This document shows positions 1-10,229 of a stretch of DNA of 60,000 nucleotides, in pieces; position 1 is the stretch's first letter, and each line of letters begins with the position of its first letter. The notes beneath the pieces were generated by a model. It was not told the origin of the DNA and made no database searches. It saw only the letters and a list, made by a program, of their open reading frames with translations. This DNA is from Cristatella mucedo. Taxonomy: Eukaryota; Bryozoa; Phylactolaemata; Cristatellidae. The position numbers and the translations under genes were made by a program. The DNA lies in assembly GCA_009760855.2 (NCBI GenBank), contig WPIO01000036.1, positions 2,005,001 to 2,065,000 of the forward strand, read 5' to 3'.

Positions 1-999
1 CCGTGTCGTTGGCTTCCGGTATTCGCCGATAGGCGGGTCGGCTTCGGCTTCGGTAGACGTCATTGACGTACCAGCTGACTAGGCTAGACGTGACAAACAA
101 GCCTTCGGGAAGGACGCAGTATAATCGCACCGACTTCTTGTTGTAGGGCATAGGTCCTTGAATTAGCGTTACTTTTGGAAACCCTGAAATGCGCCAAATT
201 ATGCGTCAGGCTTCAAACTCACGAAACTAGCACGTGCAAGGTGCAACTCGAAAATGAATTTGGGTCTGCATAGATACAGCAGCCAAGTTTGCCTTTGCAT
301 CTTTAGCAGCTTGTCTCAAATTTTGCAAGTCACGACATGCATGCGGGTCTACCAGTTTGTTTAATAAGACGCTTACAGTTGACACAAAGCTCGACTGCTC
401 GGCTTGTTTTCGCGTCGCAACTGTCGTGTTACAGTACCCCTCAGCGGCCCGCGCTCGCTCACGAATAGGCGGCGGCGTGCGCCGACTTACGTGCCGAAGT
501 TCTATCCCAGTCACTTTGAGGTCACTTCCTCCTTCCTTTTCTCCACTTTAACTATCTGAAATACTTCCTCCTAATCAGACTTCGTGCTGAACCGATCGCT
601 TTTCTCAATGTCCCACGAACCAATTTGAAGGCAATGCTTTCAGCATGCATCCTCCGAAAAACCTTGAGCTCACCGCCGGTTGTCGTCACGACACGCCCTT
701 ACCTGACGGTACTTTAAAAGAAGCAAAAAAAACCTGCTACCGACAGCTTTCGCTCTGTCTTGTGAATTTTCCTGCATGTGCTTAGGCGTGCTGCAATTTT
801 GCATGCTATGGGCTACCAATTGACACTTTTCCTACCCAACTTATGTAAATTGACTGGAAAGAAATACTTCACTTGCATTGTGGCAATAATCCCGTATTTT
901 TTTAATTTTTAATAATAAACTAATTTAGGCTGAGAACCACTCCCCAGAGAAAAATAATACATACTGATTGTAGAGAGCATGGTTGCATGATGGCTCCCT
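1..999. other. Intergenic stretch, nothing recognised
   Basis: I see no supported exon, RNA gene or recognisable repeat here. A 95-codon open frame on the - strand (514-227) has no convincing splice acceptor or start context and is not called. Confidence 0.4.
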
Positions 1000-1185
1000 G
1001 GGTCTTAGATCAGGCGTAAGGCACTCCCACCTCCAAGCCGTGAGTTCAAGTCCTGCAGCAGACAATCCTTTCTTGCTCATTGCATTCGGTGGTAATCGCC
1101 GTTAAGGCGTTTTAGCAAATAATTTATACATATATATATATATATTTATATTTATATGAGGCTGTTAAATCATCTAACCTTTACT
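1000..1185 (+). mobile_element. SINE family S2, diverged copy
   Basis: A tRNA-like head with the B-box-like string gagttcaagtcctgc is followed by a body resembling the other S2 copies (ggtggtaatcgccgttaagg) and the S2 tail gaggctgttaaatcatct. A short TA run (about 1131-1158) interrupts the body just before the tail. Confidence 0.6.
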
Positions 1186-1609
1186 TTTTTACTTTTACAC
1201 GGAACACACACTTTTCTATATGGCTGAATTCCTGTCTGAAGACTGGAAATTTTGGTCGCCTCTGGTAGCGGTATGAGGGCCTTGCACTTTATGATCCAGG
1301 TCGTAGGCTTAAATTCTGCAGCACGCTATTCATTAATTTGTGCCCCACAGGAATCAATGTCATCTAGACATGCACTTTTCATCTGTCGTCTGCCTGGATT
1401 ACGTTTGCTTTCACCTGGATCGTTTTATCTTATGTATAGGTTGAGTGAGCTTCCAAAAATGACTTTCAGACGTATAAGGATGGGATATGCCATCCTTTTA
1501 CGACGAGAACAGTTGTTTAGCTATTTCTAGGACAATTAAGTCAAGTTAAGCTGTTAGCACTGTGCGGGAGAGAAGTGGGCAAGTCTTTCAGGTAAACAGG
1601 ACGAAGAAA

Positions 1610-1725
1610 CTAGGTCACACTTAAGGTCTGGCCGAGATCTTGGGCTCGAGACCCGCGGCATATGAGAAGCGCCTGAATAGAGATTAGCTTCTCTTAGGAT
1701 GCTATATAAATGCGATATTTTTATA
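1610..1725 (+). mobile_element. SINE family S1, 5'-truncated copy
   Basis: Begins inside the tRNA-like head at aaggtctggccgagatct, keeps the B-box-like part tgggctcgagaccc, and ends in the S1 tail agcgcctgaatagagatt...ttctcttaggatgctatataaat. It directly precedes a LINE A fragment. Confidence 0.7.
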
Positions 1726-1737
1726 TGTTTTAGTTAA

Positions 1738-2200
1738 GTGAAAATCAGGTATGAACCGCAATCTCCTTGCATCTCAGTCGCATTGTCAGCTGCGATTTTT
1801 TTTACGTCAAATCAACTTGATGACGTACGTACAATGTTATTACCTGACGAAGGACTGACTTACAGCACAGATATTATAAAGAATGCCTACTGGAACTCCC
1901 TCCCGACTTGCGCCAGAACATCCCCTGACCTGATCACATTTAAAAAGAACTTAAAAACACACCTATTTAGGACAGAATTTAGTGGATCCCTGTGATTCGT
2001 CTTTGATGTGCTTATGCGTGCTGACACTGTGCATGCTGCCACTAACCACATTTGCATGCTGACCCTGTGCATGTCACCCCTAGCCATGTTATTCATTTTA
2101 TTAGTTTTTCAAGCATGACTTTACTCACCATTCAATTGCATTTCACTTTGCAGCAAATTTAATGCGCCTAGAGAGAGAGATTTAGTTCAAGTATTCAGCA
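1738..2200 (+). mobile_element. LINE family A, 3' end (RT C-terminal tail plus 3' UTR)
   Basis: The frame ending at 1995 reads WNSLPTCARTSPDLITFKKN then a KTHLF motif, the typical C-terminus of CR1/L2/Rex1-like reverse transcriptases. After the stop come the family A 3' UTR (gtgattcgtc, gtgcttatgcgtgctgacac, ttgcatgctgaccctgtgca) and a decayed tail agcgcc-like segment near 2165-2190. The element is 5'-truncated. Confidence 0.8.
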
Positions 2201-2459
2201 TCAACAGCACTTGCAGTGCTGTTAGGACAGACTGCCCTGCGACAACAAGTGCATTGGATGCAGATGGTGCAGAATTTTGTAAACTTGCAGCATTTGGCTG
2301 TTTACCTGTCAAGCTCCTCGAATGCTTTGAATACGCAGCTTCAAAGCTTTCACGCTTGGTTAATGATGCGTCACCTGTGACAGTGAGAATGCGGTTGAAG
2401 GGTTGAATTTTTTGTGGCTTTTTATATCTATATGCTTACATACACCGTGTAAACATACA

Positions 2460-2560
2460 GTATGTATAATAATAATAATAATAATAATATTGCACTTGAT
2501 AAAGCGCCCTCAGAGAACTTAATCTCTTTCAAGTGGCGTAACGCGACCAATTAGCTGATT
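2460..2560 (-). mobile_element. LINE A/SINE S1 3' tail, solo fragment
   Basis: Read on the - strand this is the shared 3' tail (agagattaagttctctgagg, ggcgcttt) ending in a TTA-type microsatellite (2468-2488 on + as taa repeats). No body is recognisable, so the parent could be LINE A or SINE S1. Confidence 0.6.
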
Positions 2561-2714
2561 TTCGTATCGGCATTCAGCGGCAAGCGAGCTACGTGCGCTT
2601 GCTTCTTCTACGCAGCCGTCGGCTGCGTAGTTGTCGGGTCGTCTGCTCGGTCGTCTGCGTCTGTCGGGTCGTCTGCTCGTCTCTCGCGTCCGCCGCCGCC
2701 ACCTCCACGCGTAC

Positions 2715-2806
2715 CGCGTGCCATAAGAATGCTCAGTGCTGAATGTTTAAGGAACGGGTAGATCGCCTCTGCCTGCGCAGCGCTCGCACCGTAGCCCAGC
2801 CTCGAT
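2715..2806 (-). pseudogene. Partial third copy of the Ig-like exon 3' end
   Basis: On the - strand the frame reads [18 protein letters not shown] up to a GTACGC donor. The intact exon at 4300-3944 ends SPEPFFIKSIERILLVRG followed by GTACGT. The last 43 coding bases align without a gap at about 65% identity, keep phase 1 at the donor, and similarity continues into the intron. The 5' part of the exon is missing: the sequence runs straight into the GA/GACA repeat at 2807. It may be a broken duplicate exon or a short exon with an acceptor I cannot identify. Confidence 0.45.
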
Positions 2807-3438
2807 AACGAGAGAGAGAGAGAGAGAGAAAGAGAGATAGAGAGAGACACAGAGAGACACAGAGAGAGAGAGAGAGACACGGAGAGACACAGAGAGAGAC
2901 AGAGACATACAGACAGAGAGACAGACAGACAGGGACAGAGATAGAGAGAGAGACAGACAGACAGGGAGACAGACAGACAGACAGAGACAGAGACAGAGAG
3001 AGAGACAGACAGAGACAGACAGAGAGAGACAGACAGAGACAGAGAGAGAGAGACAGACAGACAGACAGGGACAGAGACAGAGAGAGACAGACAGACAGAG
3101 AGGGAGAGAGACAGACAGACAGAGACAGAGACAGAGAGACAGACGGAGACAGACAGAGAGAGACAGGCAGACACAGAGACAGACAGAGAGAGAGACAGAG
3201 TGAGAGACAGAGAGAGAGAGACAGACAGACAGACAGAGACAGAGAGACAGACAGACAGACAGTCAGACAGAGAGAAACAGAGAGACAGAGAGAGAGAGGG
3301 AGAGAGACAGACAGACAGAGACAGAGACAGAGAGAGACAGACAGACAGACAGACAAAGAAAGAGACAGAGAAAGAGACACAGAGAGAGACACAGAGACAG
3401 ACAGACAGAGACAGAGAGAGACAGAGACAGAGACAGAC

Positions 3439-3471
<33 letters not shown>

Positions 3472-3556
3472 GACACAGAGAGAGAGACAGACAGACAGAC
3501 AGAGACAGAGACAGAGAGAGAGACAGAGAGAGAGGGAGAGATAGGGAGAGAGAGCT
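2807..3556. repeat. Long (GA)n/(GACA)n simple repeat, about 750 bp
   Basis: This is an almost uninterrupted mix of ga and gaca units in higher-order blocks such as gagacagacagacag. The long Ser/Leu/Cys/Val and Arg/Glu/Thr/Asp open frames through it are artefacts of period-2 and period-4 repeats and are not genes. Confidence 0.97.
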
Positions 3557-3943
3557 CTCTCTTGCGGCGATTCGTGCTGCACGTAGTCCGTCGTATGTAA
3601 GCACCGTTTCGGACAGACTCACGCCGCGGCCCGCGTCGAATGGCCCTAACCTACGCTTCCGCGGACGTGGACGCGGCACGCGCGCTTTCCATCACCGTCC
3701 ATCCCCCTTCCCCCACCCCACGCGCGTAGCCCGCGGCGCGCGCATCGCTGGTGATGCTGCTGCGCCTGCTGCTCGCCAGCTAGCTAGCTCCGCCAGCCTC
3801 GGTCGCGTCGATTTCGCCAGGACTAGCGCCGTCAAAATGGGGGCCGCTCGAGCGGCTCTAATCTTAGAGCCGCGCGACTTCGGAGCTGAGGCGGCGGCGG
3901 CGGGGCGCTGGCTCGTAGCAAAGCCTCTTGCCGCCGTACGTAC

Positions 3944-4300
3944 CGCGTACCAATAGAATGCGCTCAATCGACTTTATGAAGAACGGCTCGGGAGAGTCCT
4001 CCTGTATGGTGCCGACGTCGCACTGCAGCTTAACGAACGAGGCCGCATTGGCCGGCGTGGGCACGACGATGAGCGAGCGGGCGTCGCACTCGCGGTGGTT
4101 GTCTTTCACCGCGGGCAGGTCGGCGCCGGCTTTCTGGACGCTGCTTCCCGAGACGTCGAGCCACAGTATCCGGTCGTCATTCTGCCACCGGACGAACGAG
4201 ACGCCGAACGCGAGCAGGGCCGAGCAGTCGCACGCCACCAGGTACGGCTCTCCTTCGACCATGACCTCCACGTCGGGCCGGACGTGAATCTTAGGACGGC
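3944..4300 (-). CDS. Internal exon of an unidentified Ig-like, probably extracellular protein (exon B)
   Basis: The exon is 357 nt, begins after the acceptor gctcttctcag and ends before the donor GTACGT, and both boundaries are phase 1. It encodes about 119 residues. The start PKIHVRPDVEVMVEGEPYLV resembles an Ig A/A' strand, followed by a CDC pair, a VSFVRWQND segment that fits an Ig strand C with its Trp, and later Cys residues in ECDAR and LQCDVG. Symmetric 1-1 exons are the classic form of extracellular Ig-domain exons. Joined directly to the upstream exon at 9002-8565 the frame stays open. I found no start, signal peptide, membrane or terminal exon, so the gene is incomplete here. The Ig assignment is inference from pattern, not from a profile search. 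Confidence 0.6.
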
Positions 4301-4459
4301 CTGAGAAGAGCGTTCGCGCTTTCGCACGCCAGAAGTCGGCGCGAGTTCGCGGCCGCGCCGGCAGCCGAGCGCAGCCGGCGCGGCCCACCGCCGTTTCGGC
4401 CCATCGCGTCGGCTGCGCTCCGTGAGAGCGGCCCACATTTCTAGTCGTCATCGTTGTGT

Positions 4460-4482
4460 CTCCCTCCCTCCCTCCCTCCCTC
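4460..4482. repeat. (CCCT)n microsatellite
   Basis: A short run of tccc units just upstream (on the - strand) of the Ig-like exon B. Confidence 0.85.
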
Positions 4483-4621
4483 GAGAGTTACGCGGACTCT
4501 CAAGATCTCGCGTTGAATGCCGAATGCAAGTCGAACGCAAGCGGAAGCTCCTGGAAGCTGTAGCGTTTCTTGCATAACTGATTGCTCCGGCGATTAAGTG
4601 CAGGAAGTAATTTAACGGGGA

Positions 4622-4800
4622 GTCCTTGCGCGATACAACCCGGTCAAGTGTTGCATTTGCCGAGCTGGTTTGGTCTATCGGCTAAGGTGCTCGCCCCGAC
4701 CAAGGTCTGGCTGAAGTCGTGGGTTCGAGCCCCGAGGCACATGTGAAGCGTCTGAATAGAGATTAAGTTCTCTTGGGGCGCTATATAAATGAATTATATT
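4622..4800 (+). mobile_element. SINE family S1, full copy with extended 5' end
   Basis: The tRNA-like head has an A-box-like gagctggtttggtctatcgg and a B-box-like gtgggttcgagccccg, followed by the tail gcgtctgaatagagatt...gttctcttggggcgctatata. About 40 bases before the head (gtccttgcgcgatacaaccc onward) are nearly identical to those before the copy at 32555. Confidence 0.88.
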
Positions 4801-4849
4801 TTTTCAATTTTGAATTGTGTTGAAACGCTGGAATGTCATTTCAACCATA

Positions 4850-5228
4850 TTATTATATTGCTGTAGATTCCTTTCTCACGCTTAAAGACAATTTGCGACA
4901 GAATCTTTTGCTCTGCAGTCTCCTCGAGCGTGGAACTTAATTTTACGATTCCTGCGCAATCAATAAAACCTACTCTTCTGCTGTCGACCGTGGCACATCC
5001 TTGCCAGCCATCCTGAGCGGCGAATTCCGTGCTACTCTCGTACCTCGACTGCCCTCCTGGATAAGCTACGCTTCTCGCGTTCCCTTTGTTTCGCGAGATA
5101 AAGTCCGTCGGCTGCCGAATGCGTATGTCGTTTAGGTCGCTTAGGCTCTAAGGGCGCTACAGAAAAATCTTATGCATTACACCTAGTCACTCTTTGTGGC
5201 TCTGTAGAGTTACAGACGGCGATACATT
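4850..5228 (+). mobile_element. LINE family B, diverged 3' end
   Basis: Decayed counterpart of the copy at 24085-24508: it shares the remnant of gacagaagctttagctctgc, the gtggaac segment, tacctcgactgc, tcgcttaggctctaagggcgct and the terminal gttacagacggcgatacatt. Stops and frameshifts are present. Confidence 0.75.
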
Positions 5229-5269
5229 GCCGTACACTGGCGCGCCGCAACGGCACACCAGTGTACGGC
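5229..5269. repeat. Inverted repeat, 12-bp perfect arms
   Basis: gccgtacactgg (5229-5240) is exactly repeated in reverse complement at 5258-5269 with a 17-base spacer. It lies exactly between the LINE B tail and the S2 array. Confidence 0.85.
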
Positions 5270-5392
5270 GGTTGCTTTTCACGACCTCAGTCCCGAGGTC
5301 GTGGATTTGAATCCTGCGGTGGGTGGGCGATCCTTTATTGTCGCTGCGAGCGGTGGCGATTTACTATCTGATTTAACAGACTCTTTTTTTGT
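5262..5392 (+). mobile_element. SINE family S2, copy 1 of an inverted cluster
   Basis: Contains cggttgcttttcacgacctc, the B-box-like part ending aatcctgcggtgg, gggcgatcctttattgtcgc, ggtggcgat and a decayed tail ctgatttaacagactctttt. It faces the next copy. Confidence 0.85.
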
Positions 5393-5520
5393 ATTGCGAC
5401 AGAAGAGCCTTTACGGCCATCACCACCCCTTGCAGTGGCGACAAAGGATCGCCCACCGCAGGATTCGAACTCACGACCTCAGGCCGATGTCGTGAAAAGC
5501 AACCGCCTTACCTAGTGAGC
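5388..5520 (-). mobile_element. SINE family S2, copy 2 (inverted)
   Basis: Reverse-complement S2: gacagaagagcctttacggc, cttgcagtggcgacaaagg, aggattcgaactcacgacct and gcaaccgccttacctagtga. With the flanking copy it forms an imperfect inverted repeat about 260 bp long. Confidence 0.9.
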
Positions 5521-5523
5521 CAT

Positions 5524-5600
5524 TACGACGATAGCCGTGTAAAGGCTCTTCTGTCGCTATACAAAAGAGGCTGTTAAATCAGCTGGTATTTTTTAAGCTT
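5524..5600 (+). mobile_element. SINE family S2, tail fragment
   Basis: Only the 3' part remains: gtaaaggctcttctgtcgct, atacaaaagaggctgttaaa, tcagct then a T-rich end. It probably belongs to copy 1, split by insertion of copy 2. Confidence 0.8.
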
Positions 5601-7190
5601 ATAACGGCCATTCAACTACGGCCTATTGTAAGTCGATCTCGCGCGTAATAATTAATAAGCTTAGCTGCACTTTTGGGCCGCCTCGTGCCTAACCCCTGTA
5701 CTCCTGGATTTGCGCCAGAAAGTTATCCACTGCGGTTACTGGTATTGAACCTCCGTTGGCCTTTCTTTTGGCAATCGAATAGAGTTGGCCTCTCTTTTGA
5801 CAATCGACGCTAAAAAAGGTCTTCATTGTTGTTAATGTATGCGAGCTCTTTATTGCAGCCGTTCTCTGCTACTGGCGGCACAGCTGTCTGTTCACATCGA
5901 GGCTGCATTGCGAACCGCTAACCGCGCCAGATAGGCATCATTTTCTCACCTGCATTTGTCAGGCGCAACGGCAAGAATCCGCTGTGCGCCCTGCTTGAAT
6001 GGCGCGAGCACCTCAGCACCAAAACTTTGAAAGCTCGTTTTCAGCACTATTGTCTGCCTACGACATGCTTCGACTTCCAAGTCCTTGCGCGCAATGCAAG
6101 TGAATGCTTAGGGGTGGTAACTGCTGCTCGTGATAGTTCCATCGATTTGCACTAATATTATTAGGAATAATGCGTCGCTTTTATTACTCCTTTAGAGAAC
6201 TAAATCTGTTCAGCTCTCCAAATCGTTTGAAGGAGGAAAATGACGACCCGCTTAACAACCCGCACGACGCGCACAGTTCCATGCTTATGCGGTCATTCAA
6301 AGCGACTACTCTGAAATGTCAAGCTTAGACCGGCACACCAAAGCACTCTCAAGAATACACTCGGGGCCACCGGTTCGACGGACTTCCGGTTGGTGCCACG
6401 CGTTCAGTCGTGCGAAGGGAAAAGAACTCGACGCTAACTGAGCTCACGGCGGGAGGTTAATTAGCTTAGACTGCAAAGTCGCTGAAGGTGACCTGAACCA
6501 AATTCGAATCGCGTTCCAGACTTTCGGTGCAGAGTAGGCAATTTAAAGGTGAACTTTTTAGCGAATTACTTGGACCTACCCTAAGCTAACTGCACGATTA
6601 ATTAATTGACTTCCGCAAGAGCGGACATGCCTTGGTTTCGGAAATATGACTGCTACCGTGGCTGGAACTTTTTAAAATCTGTCAAAATTATGTGGCTCGA
6701 TATTATACGCCGTGATTAATGTCATTAGCAAACCAGACATACTCCCGCTCGTGGCTGCAATCTCTGCTTCGTTCGTGAGCTTTAATTATCTCGAGCATAA
6801 AGGTTTAGTGACTATTTTAAACCAAAATAGAATATTTGGTCTATTATTTCACCATAGAACATCTTTTATGAGCTTTTGACTATTGATCAGGCTGTGAGTC
6901 ACCGATTTTAGAATTTTTTGCTCAGGCTTCGATTGCAAAACATTTACCTGCTTCATGCGAGTTCTTTCTGTTCCTTTTTTTGGCTGGCAGCAGCTGTACA
7001 TAGTATGACCAATAATCAATAACTTAATCAATAATCAATAATCAAATCGTAATCAAATTTTGAACTATTATTTAAATCTTAAATATTAATTATTAATCAT
7101 AATAATTAATATTGTCATAAGCCATTGTGGTCTCTTTTTTCAGTCTATGTATAGTGCACTGACAAAGATTTTATTGTAAAAAAATATATA
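5601..7190. other. Intergenic stretch without a recognised element
   Basis: No supported exon or identifiable repeat. The last part (about 7010-7190) is AT-rich with short aatcaata repeats. Confidence 0.4.
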
Positions 7191-7194
7191 TAAC

Positions 7195-7325
7195 TCATTC
7201 GTAAAGCACCTTAGGAGAACTTAATCACTATTCAGGCGCTTTACTTATGCCGCAGGGCTCGAGCCCACGATCTCGCCCAGACCTTGGTCTGGGTGAGCAC
7301 CGTAACCACTTGGCCGAACCAGGGC
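7195..7325 (-). mobile_element. SINE family S1, near-complete copy
   Basis: The reverse complement reads ggccaagtggttacggtgct, cagaccaaggtctgggcgag, gtgggctcgagccctgcgg, then gcgcctgaatagtgatta and ttctcctaaggtgctttac. It includes A- and B-box-like segments and the shared tail. Confidence 0.88.
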
Positions 7326-7477
7326 GGAATTTAATTCTCTCAGGCCACAAAAAATATTTTCTATTACAGTTATCACCTAGGTCATTTCCTTAAGAATTGG
7401 AGAGGTTTTTAATACACTTACCTTGGGCACCAGGTGGCAAATTATAAATCTAGCGATCAACTGGGCATATATCTAGC

Positions 7478-7610
7478 ATGTAATAATAATGATGCTTATA
7501 AGACGTTTGTTATTCCACCCTCAGAGAACTCAATCGCTTTCTGGGCATCTCACATTTGCTCTAAAGGAAGCACGATCGAGGAATATGTAGAGGAACCCCG
7601 GATGATTAAT
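7478..7610 (-). mobile_element. LINE family A, 3' tail fragment
   Basis: taataataatgat is followed by ccctcagagaactcaatcgc and aaaggaagcacgatcgag, the reverse complement of the family A terminal UTR. A 112-codon open frame across it is not a gene. Confidence 0.7.
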
Positions 7611-8564
7611 TATAATCCGGCCTCAACCAAGTCCTACACCTTGCTTAGCCGCGCGAAGTTCGCTTTTGGACCAATCACCGCTCAGCATTATGACATATTT
7701 AGCGCCGATTCAGTCATTGCAGTGAGTACTTCGATTAAAATTCTATTAATTATGTATTTAAATTATTATTAAAATTTGATTTGCAAACAGGACTCAAAGT
7801 GTGCCGGCACTCAGTGAAAATCTTTCTCTGTAACATTCTAGATTGGTCACGCGCGAAAAAATCTTCGGCAAAACTCAGCCTAATTCGCGACCTTTTTTGT
7901 AATGTTTTAATGTGAGACTGTAAATAAGTTCCGGCTGCTCTAGCACCACGAACGTGCTCGCGAGGGCACGCGCGCACGACCTACGAGGGAAAGCGCGCAT
8001 CTTGCACTAAGAAGACAGGCCCGGAGCAATCTTCCTCGCCCGCCATGCGACGTCATGCTGAGCATCTTGCGCGATTCCATTCCGCTACCTGAGGAAGAAC
8101 TAATCGCAACGAATTTGCATCGGATGCGCAGTGAATTTGCAGCCGCATGAGATACGCCATTCAAGCTCTTTACGTTAATTAAGCAATGAAGTACGATTGC
8201 GTTCGACCTCAATTTCAGCGGAGCGGTGTCGAGTCGGTAATCCTTGTTCCTCGCAATTGGTGAGGTATTCGTCGGTTTCTCCAAATACGGCCGACGTCAG
8301 AGGGGCAGCCGATTCTTTCCCTTTGAGTCACTTGCACTTTGGCCCCTCTGATCTTGACCACAAACTCCCACTAAATCCGGTCGGCTAACGAAGACCGCCG
8401 TTCTCATTCCGAATGCATGCTCCCGCTGCCAAGCGGCAGCCCGAGGGCGCCCGCGAGGGCGCAAAGGGCGCCGCGATTAGGCGCGCCCCTATCGGCGACG
8501 CGGCACGGTCACGTGACGCGCGACAGTCGGCAGCGAAGCTCGGTCGCGGCGCGGATGCACTCAC

Positions 8565-9002
8565 TGCAGAACGTTACGATCGGAAACAACCTGGCAGAGT
8601 CGACGTGGTCTTCTACGTAGTCCGCGTCGACGTAGAGGACGCCGCAGCGGAGCGTTGTGACGATGCCGAGATGCTTGCTGGTGAAGTTGTTCCAGGGAAA
8701 CGTGAAGGTGACGTTGAGCGGGCTCGGTGGCGGCTCGCGCAAGTAGCGAACGTCGGGCAAGCCGCGGCACTCGGTGGACGAGAAGTCAAACTGCTTGTAC
8801 TGGCTGTAGAGCAGCGCTGACGTCAGCTGTAGTCCGTGCGTGCTCGTGCAGTAGACGTACACGGCCTTCGTGCCGTTGGGCTGCCCCGTGTGCAGCTGCA
8901 CCTGCATACGCACGGATCTCGGGAACGAGAGGAGCGTGCACGTTATGCTGTAATCGCCCCCCATTTCGACGCACCTCTGAAAGTTGGTGTAGACCCTTGG
9001 CT
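8565..9002 (-). CDS. Internal exon of the same unidentified extracellular protein (exon A)
   Basis: The exon is 438 nt between a strong acceptor (gatttatttgcag) and the donor GTGAGT, phase 1 at both ends, encoding about 146 residues. It starts PRVYTNFQRCVEMGGDYSIT, has six Cys residues, three N-glycosylation sequons (NGT, NVT, NFT) and no stop. Even Cys numbers and sequons suggest a secreted or cell-surface domain. Its C-terminal Cys codon splices in frame to the exon at 4300-3944 across a 4.3-kb intron. I do not recognise the family. It could be a divergent Ig-like or other beta-sandwich domain. Confidence 0.55.
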
Positions 9003-9117
9003 CTGCAAATAAATCGCGCGACGACCGCCTGAGAACGGCGGCGGCTGCGAAACGCGAGGCCCGCCGCACCTAGTCCGGCGCGCGACGGCCGCTGGCGATT
9101 GAATCCTCGCCGCGAAG

Positions 9118-9222
9118 CGACAAGCTCCTCCGCGAGCGCAGATTCCTCCGCGAGCGAGGATTCCTCCGCGAGCGCAGATTCCTCCGCGAGCGAGCGAGGA
9201 TTCCTCCGCGAGCGAGCGAGGA
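9118..9222. repeat. GC-rich minisatellite, about 18-22 bp unit
   Basis: Four to five units of the type agattcctccgcgagcg, with one or two extra gcga steps per unit, just upstream of exon A on the - strand. Confidence 0.85.
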
Positions 9223-9534
9223 AAACGCAGCTTCCGCTTCGGGAACGGCGCTTCCGTTACAGTTCAATGGACAACGCCTGCCCTCAAACGCTTAGCGGAC
9301 GCCGCGCGCGAATCGACCACTGAGCGGTGATGATAGGTAATGACCTTTTCTGCTCATTAATTAACTCACTTTGTCGTAACTATAAGAAATGCTGAATCAC
9401 ACGGCTTCCTAACGTACCCTTCTCCGACTCCACAGTCATCGATTGTGCCTCTAACCCACCTCAAATCTGATAGAGACCTTACCGTCAGCTCCTATGCTCC
9501 CGAAGCCTGGAAATCGCTAAAAAATACTAATTAC

Positions 9535-9795
9535 AATACATCTTACATAGCGCCCTAAGAGAACTGTATCTCTGTCTAGGCACTTTACAGATGCTGTAAA
9601 GAAATCCTGGCCAAGTTATTAGTGGTAAAGTTCGCAATGTAATCGAGCATAACATAGATGTGACATGCAAAAGATCCACTTGCAAAAATGGTTAGTAGCA
9701 GAAGGCACTGTGTCAGCACGCATAAGCACACAAAGGACGAATCACAAGTACCTACAAATGCTGCGTAAAAGATGTGTGTTTTAAGCAACTATTTA
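9535..9795 (-). mobile_element. LINE family A, 3' UTR copy
   Basis: Reverse-complement family A UTR: agcgccctaagagaactgta, ctgtgtcagcacgcataagc, acacaaaggacgaatcaca and aagatgtgtgttttaagc. A second copy follows immediately in the same orientation. Confidence 0.85.
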
Positions 9796-9804
9796 AATGT
9801 CACA

Positions 9805-10155
9805 ATAATGATACATTTGTTATAGCAACCTAAGAGAACGCACTTCCTTTCTAGGCATTTTATATTTGGTAGACAGGAAGCATGATCAAATACTTCTTGT
9901 TAACCTGCTCGATGACAACGAGCATAGCATGGTTAGAGGTGACATGCACAGGGTCAGCGTGCCAATGTTGTTTGTGACAGCATGCACAGTATCAGCACGC
10001 GCATAAGCACACAAAGTACGAGTCGCATGGACCCACTAAATGCCGTAATAAATAAAAGCGTTTTTAGCTTCCTTCTTAATACGGTCAAGTCATGGGAATG
10101 TCGTGACGTCATGGGGTCAAGTCGTGACGCCAGTCAAAAGTGAGTTCCAGGAGCA
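9805..10155 (-). mobile_element. LINE family A, second tandem 3' end copy
   Basis: agcaacctaagagaacgcac, gtgacatgcacagggtcagc, gcgcataagcacacaaagta and catggacccactaaatgc mark the family A 3' UTR. The reading continues into the end of the RT frame (ttcttaatacggtcaagtca). Two same-strand copies in a row suggest one inserted near the tail of the other. Confidence 0.85.
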
Positions 10156-10225
10156 TCCTACAGTGATATCCTTTACGGCTCTTTTGTCCCATTGCAAAAG
10201 AGGCTGTTACATCAGCTAGTATTCA
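10156..10225 (+). mobile_element. SINE family S2, tail fragment
   Basis: ctttacggctcttttgtccc followed by ttgcaaaagaggctgttaca and tcagctagtattc is the S2 3' end without head or body. Confidence 0.7.
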
Positions 10226-10229
10226 TTCC

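Noticed and set aside
227-514. 95-codon - strand frame with a helical-looking end
   Set aside because: No plausible splice acceptor with a pyrimidine tract, no homology recognised.
2807-3556. CRISPR-like array
   Set aside because: Units are 2-4 bases without unique spacers, and the genome is eukaryotic.
2608-3582. Long Ser/Leu/Cys/Val open frames
   Set aside because: They are translations of the GA/GACA simple repeat; three frames on both strands are open for the same reason.
4622-4760. S1 heads as functional tRNA genes
   Set aside because: They have A- and B-box-like parts but no complete cloverleaf, unlike the tRNA-Ser at 59232-59313.
7434-7772. 112-codon + strand frame
   Set aside because: It runs through a reversed LINE A tail and has no conserved features.
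8413-8820. 135-codon + strand frame opposite exon A
   Set aside because: Shadow of the - strand Ig-like exon, whose splice sites and phase fit better.
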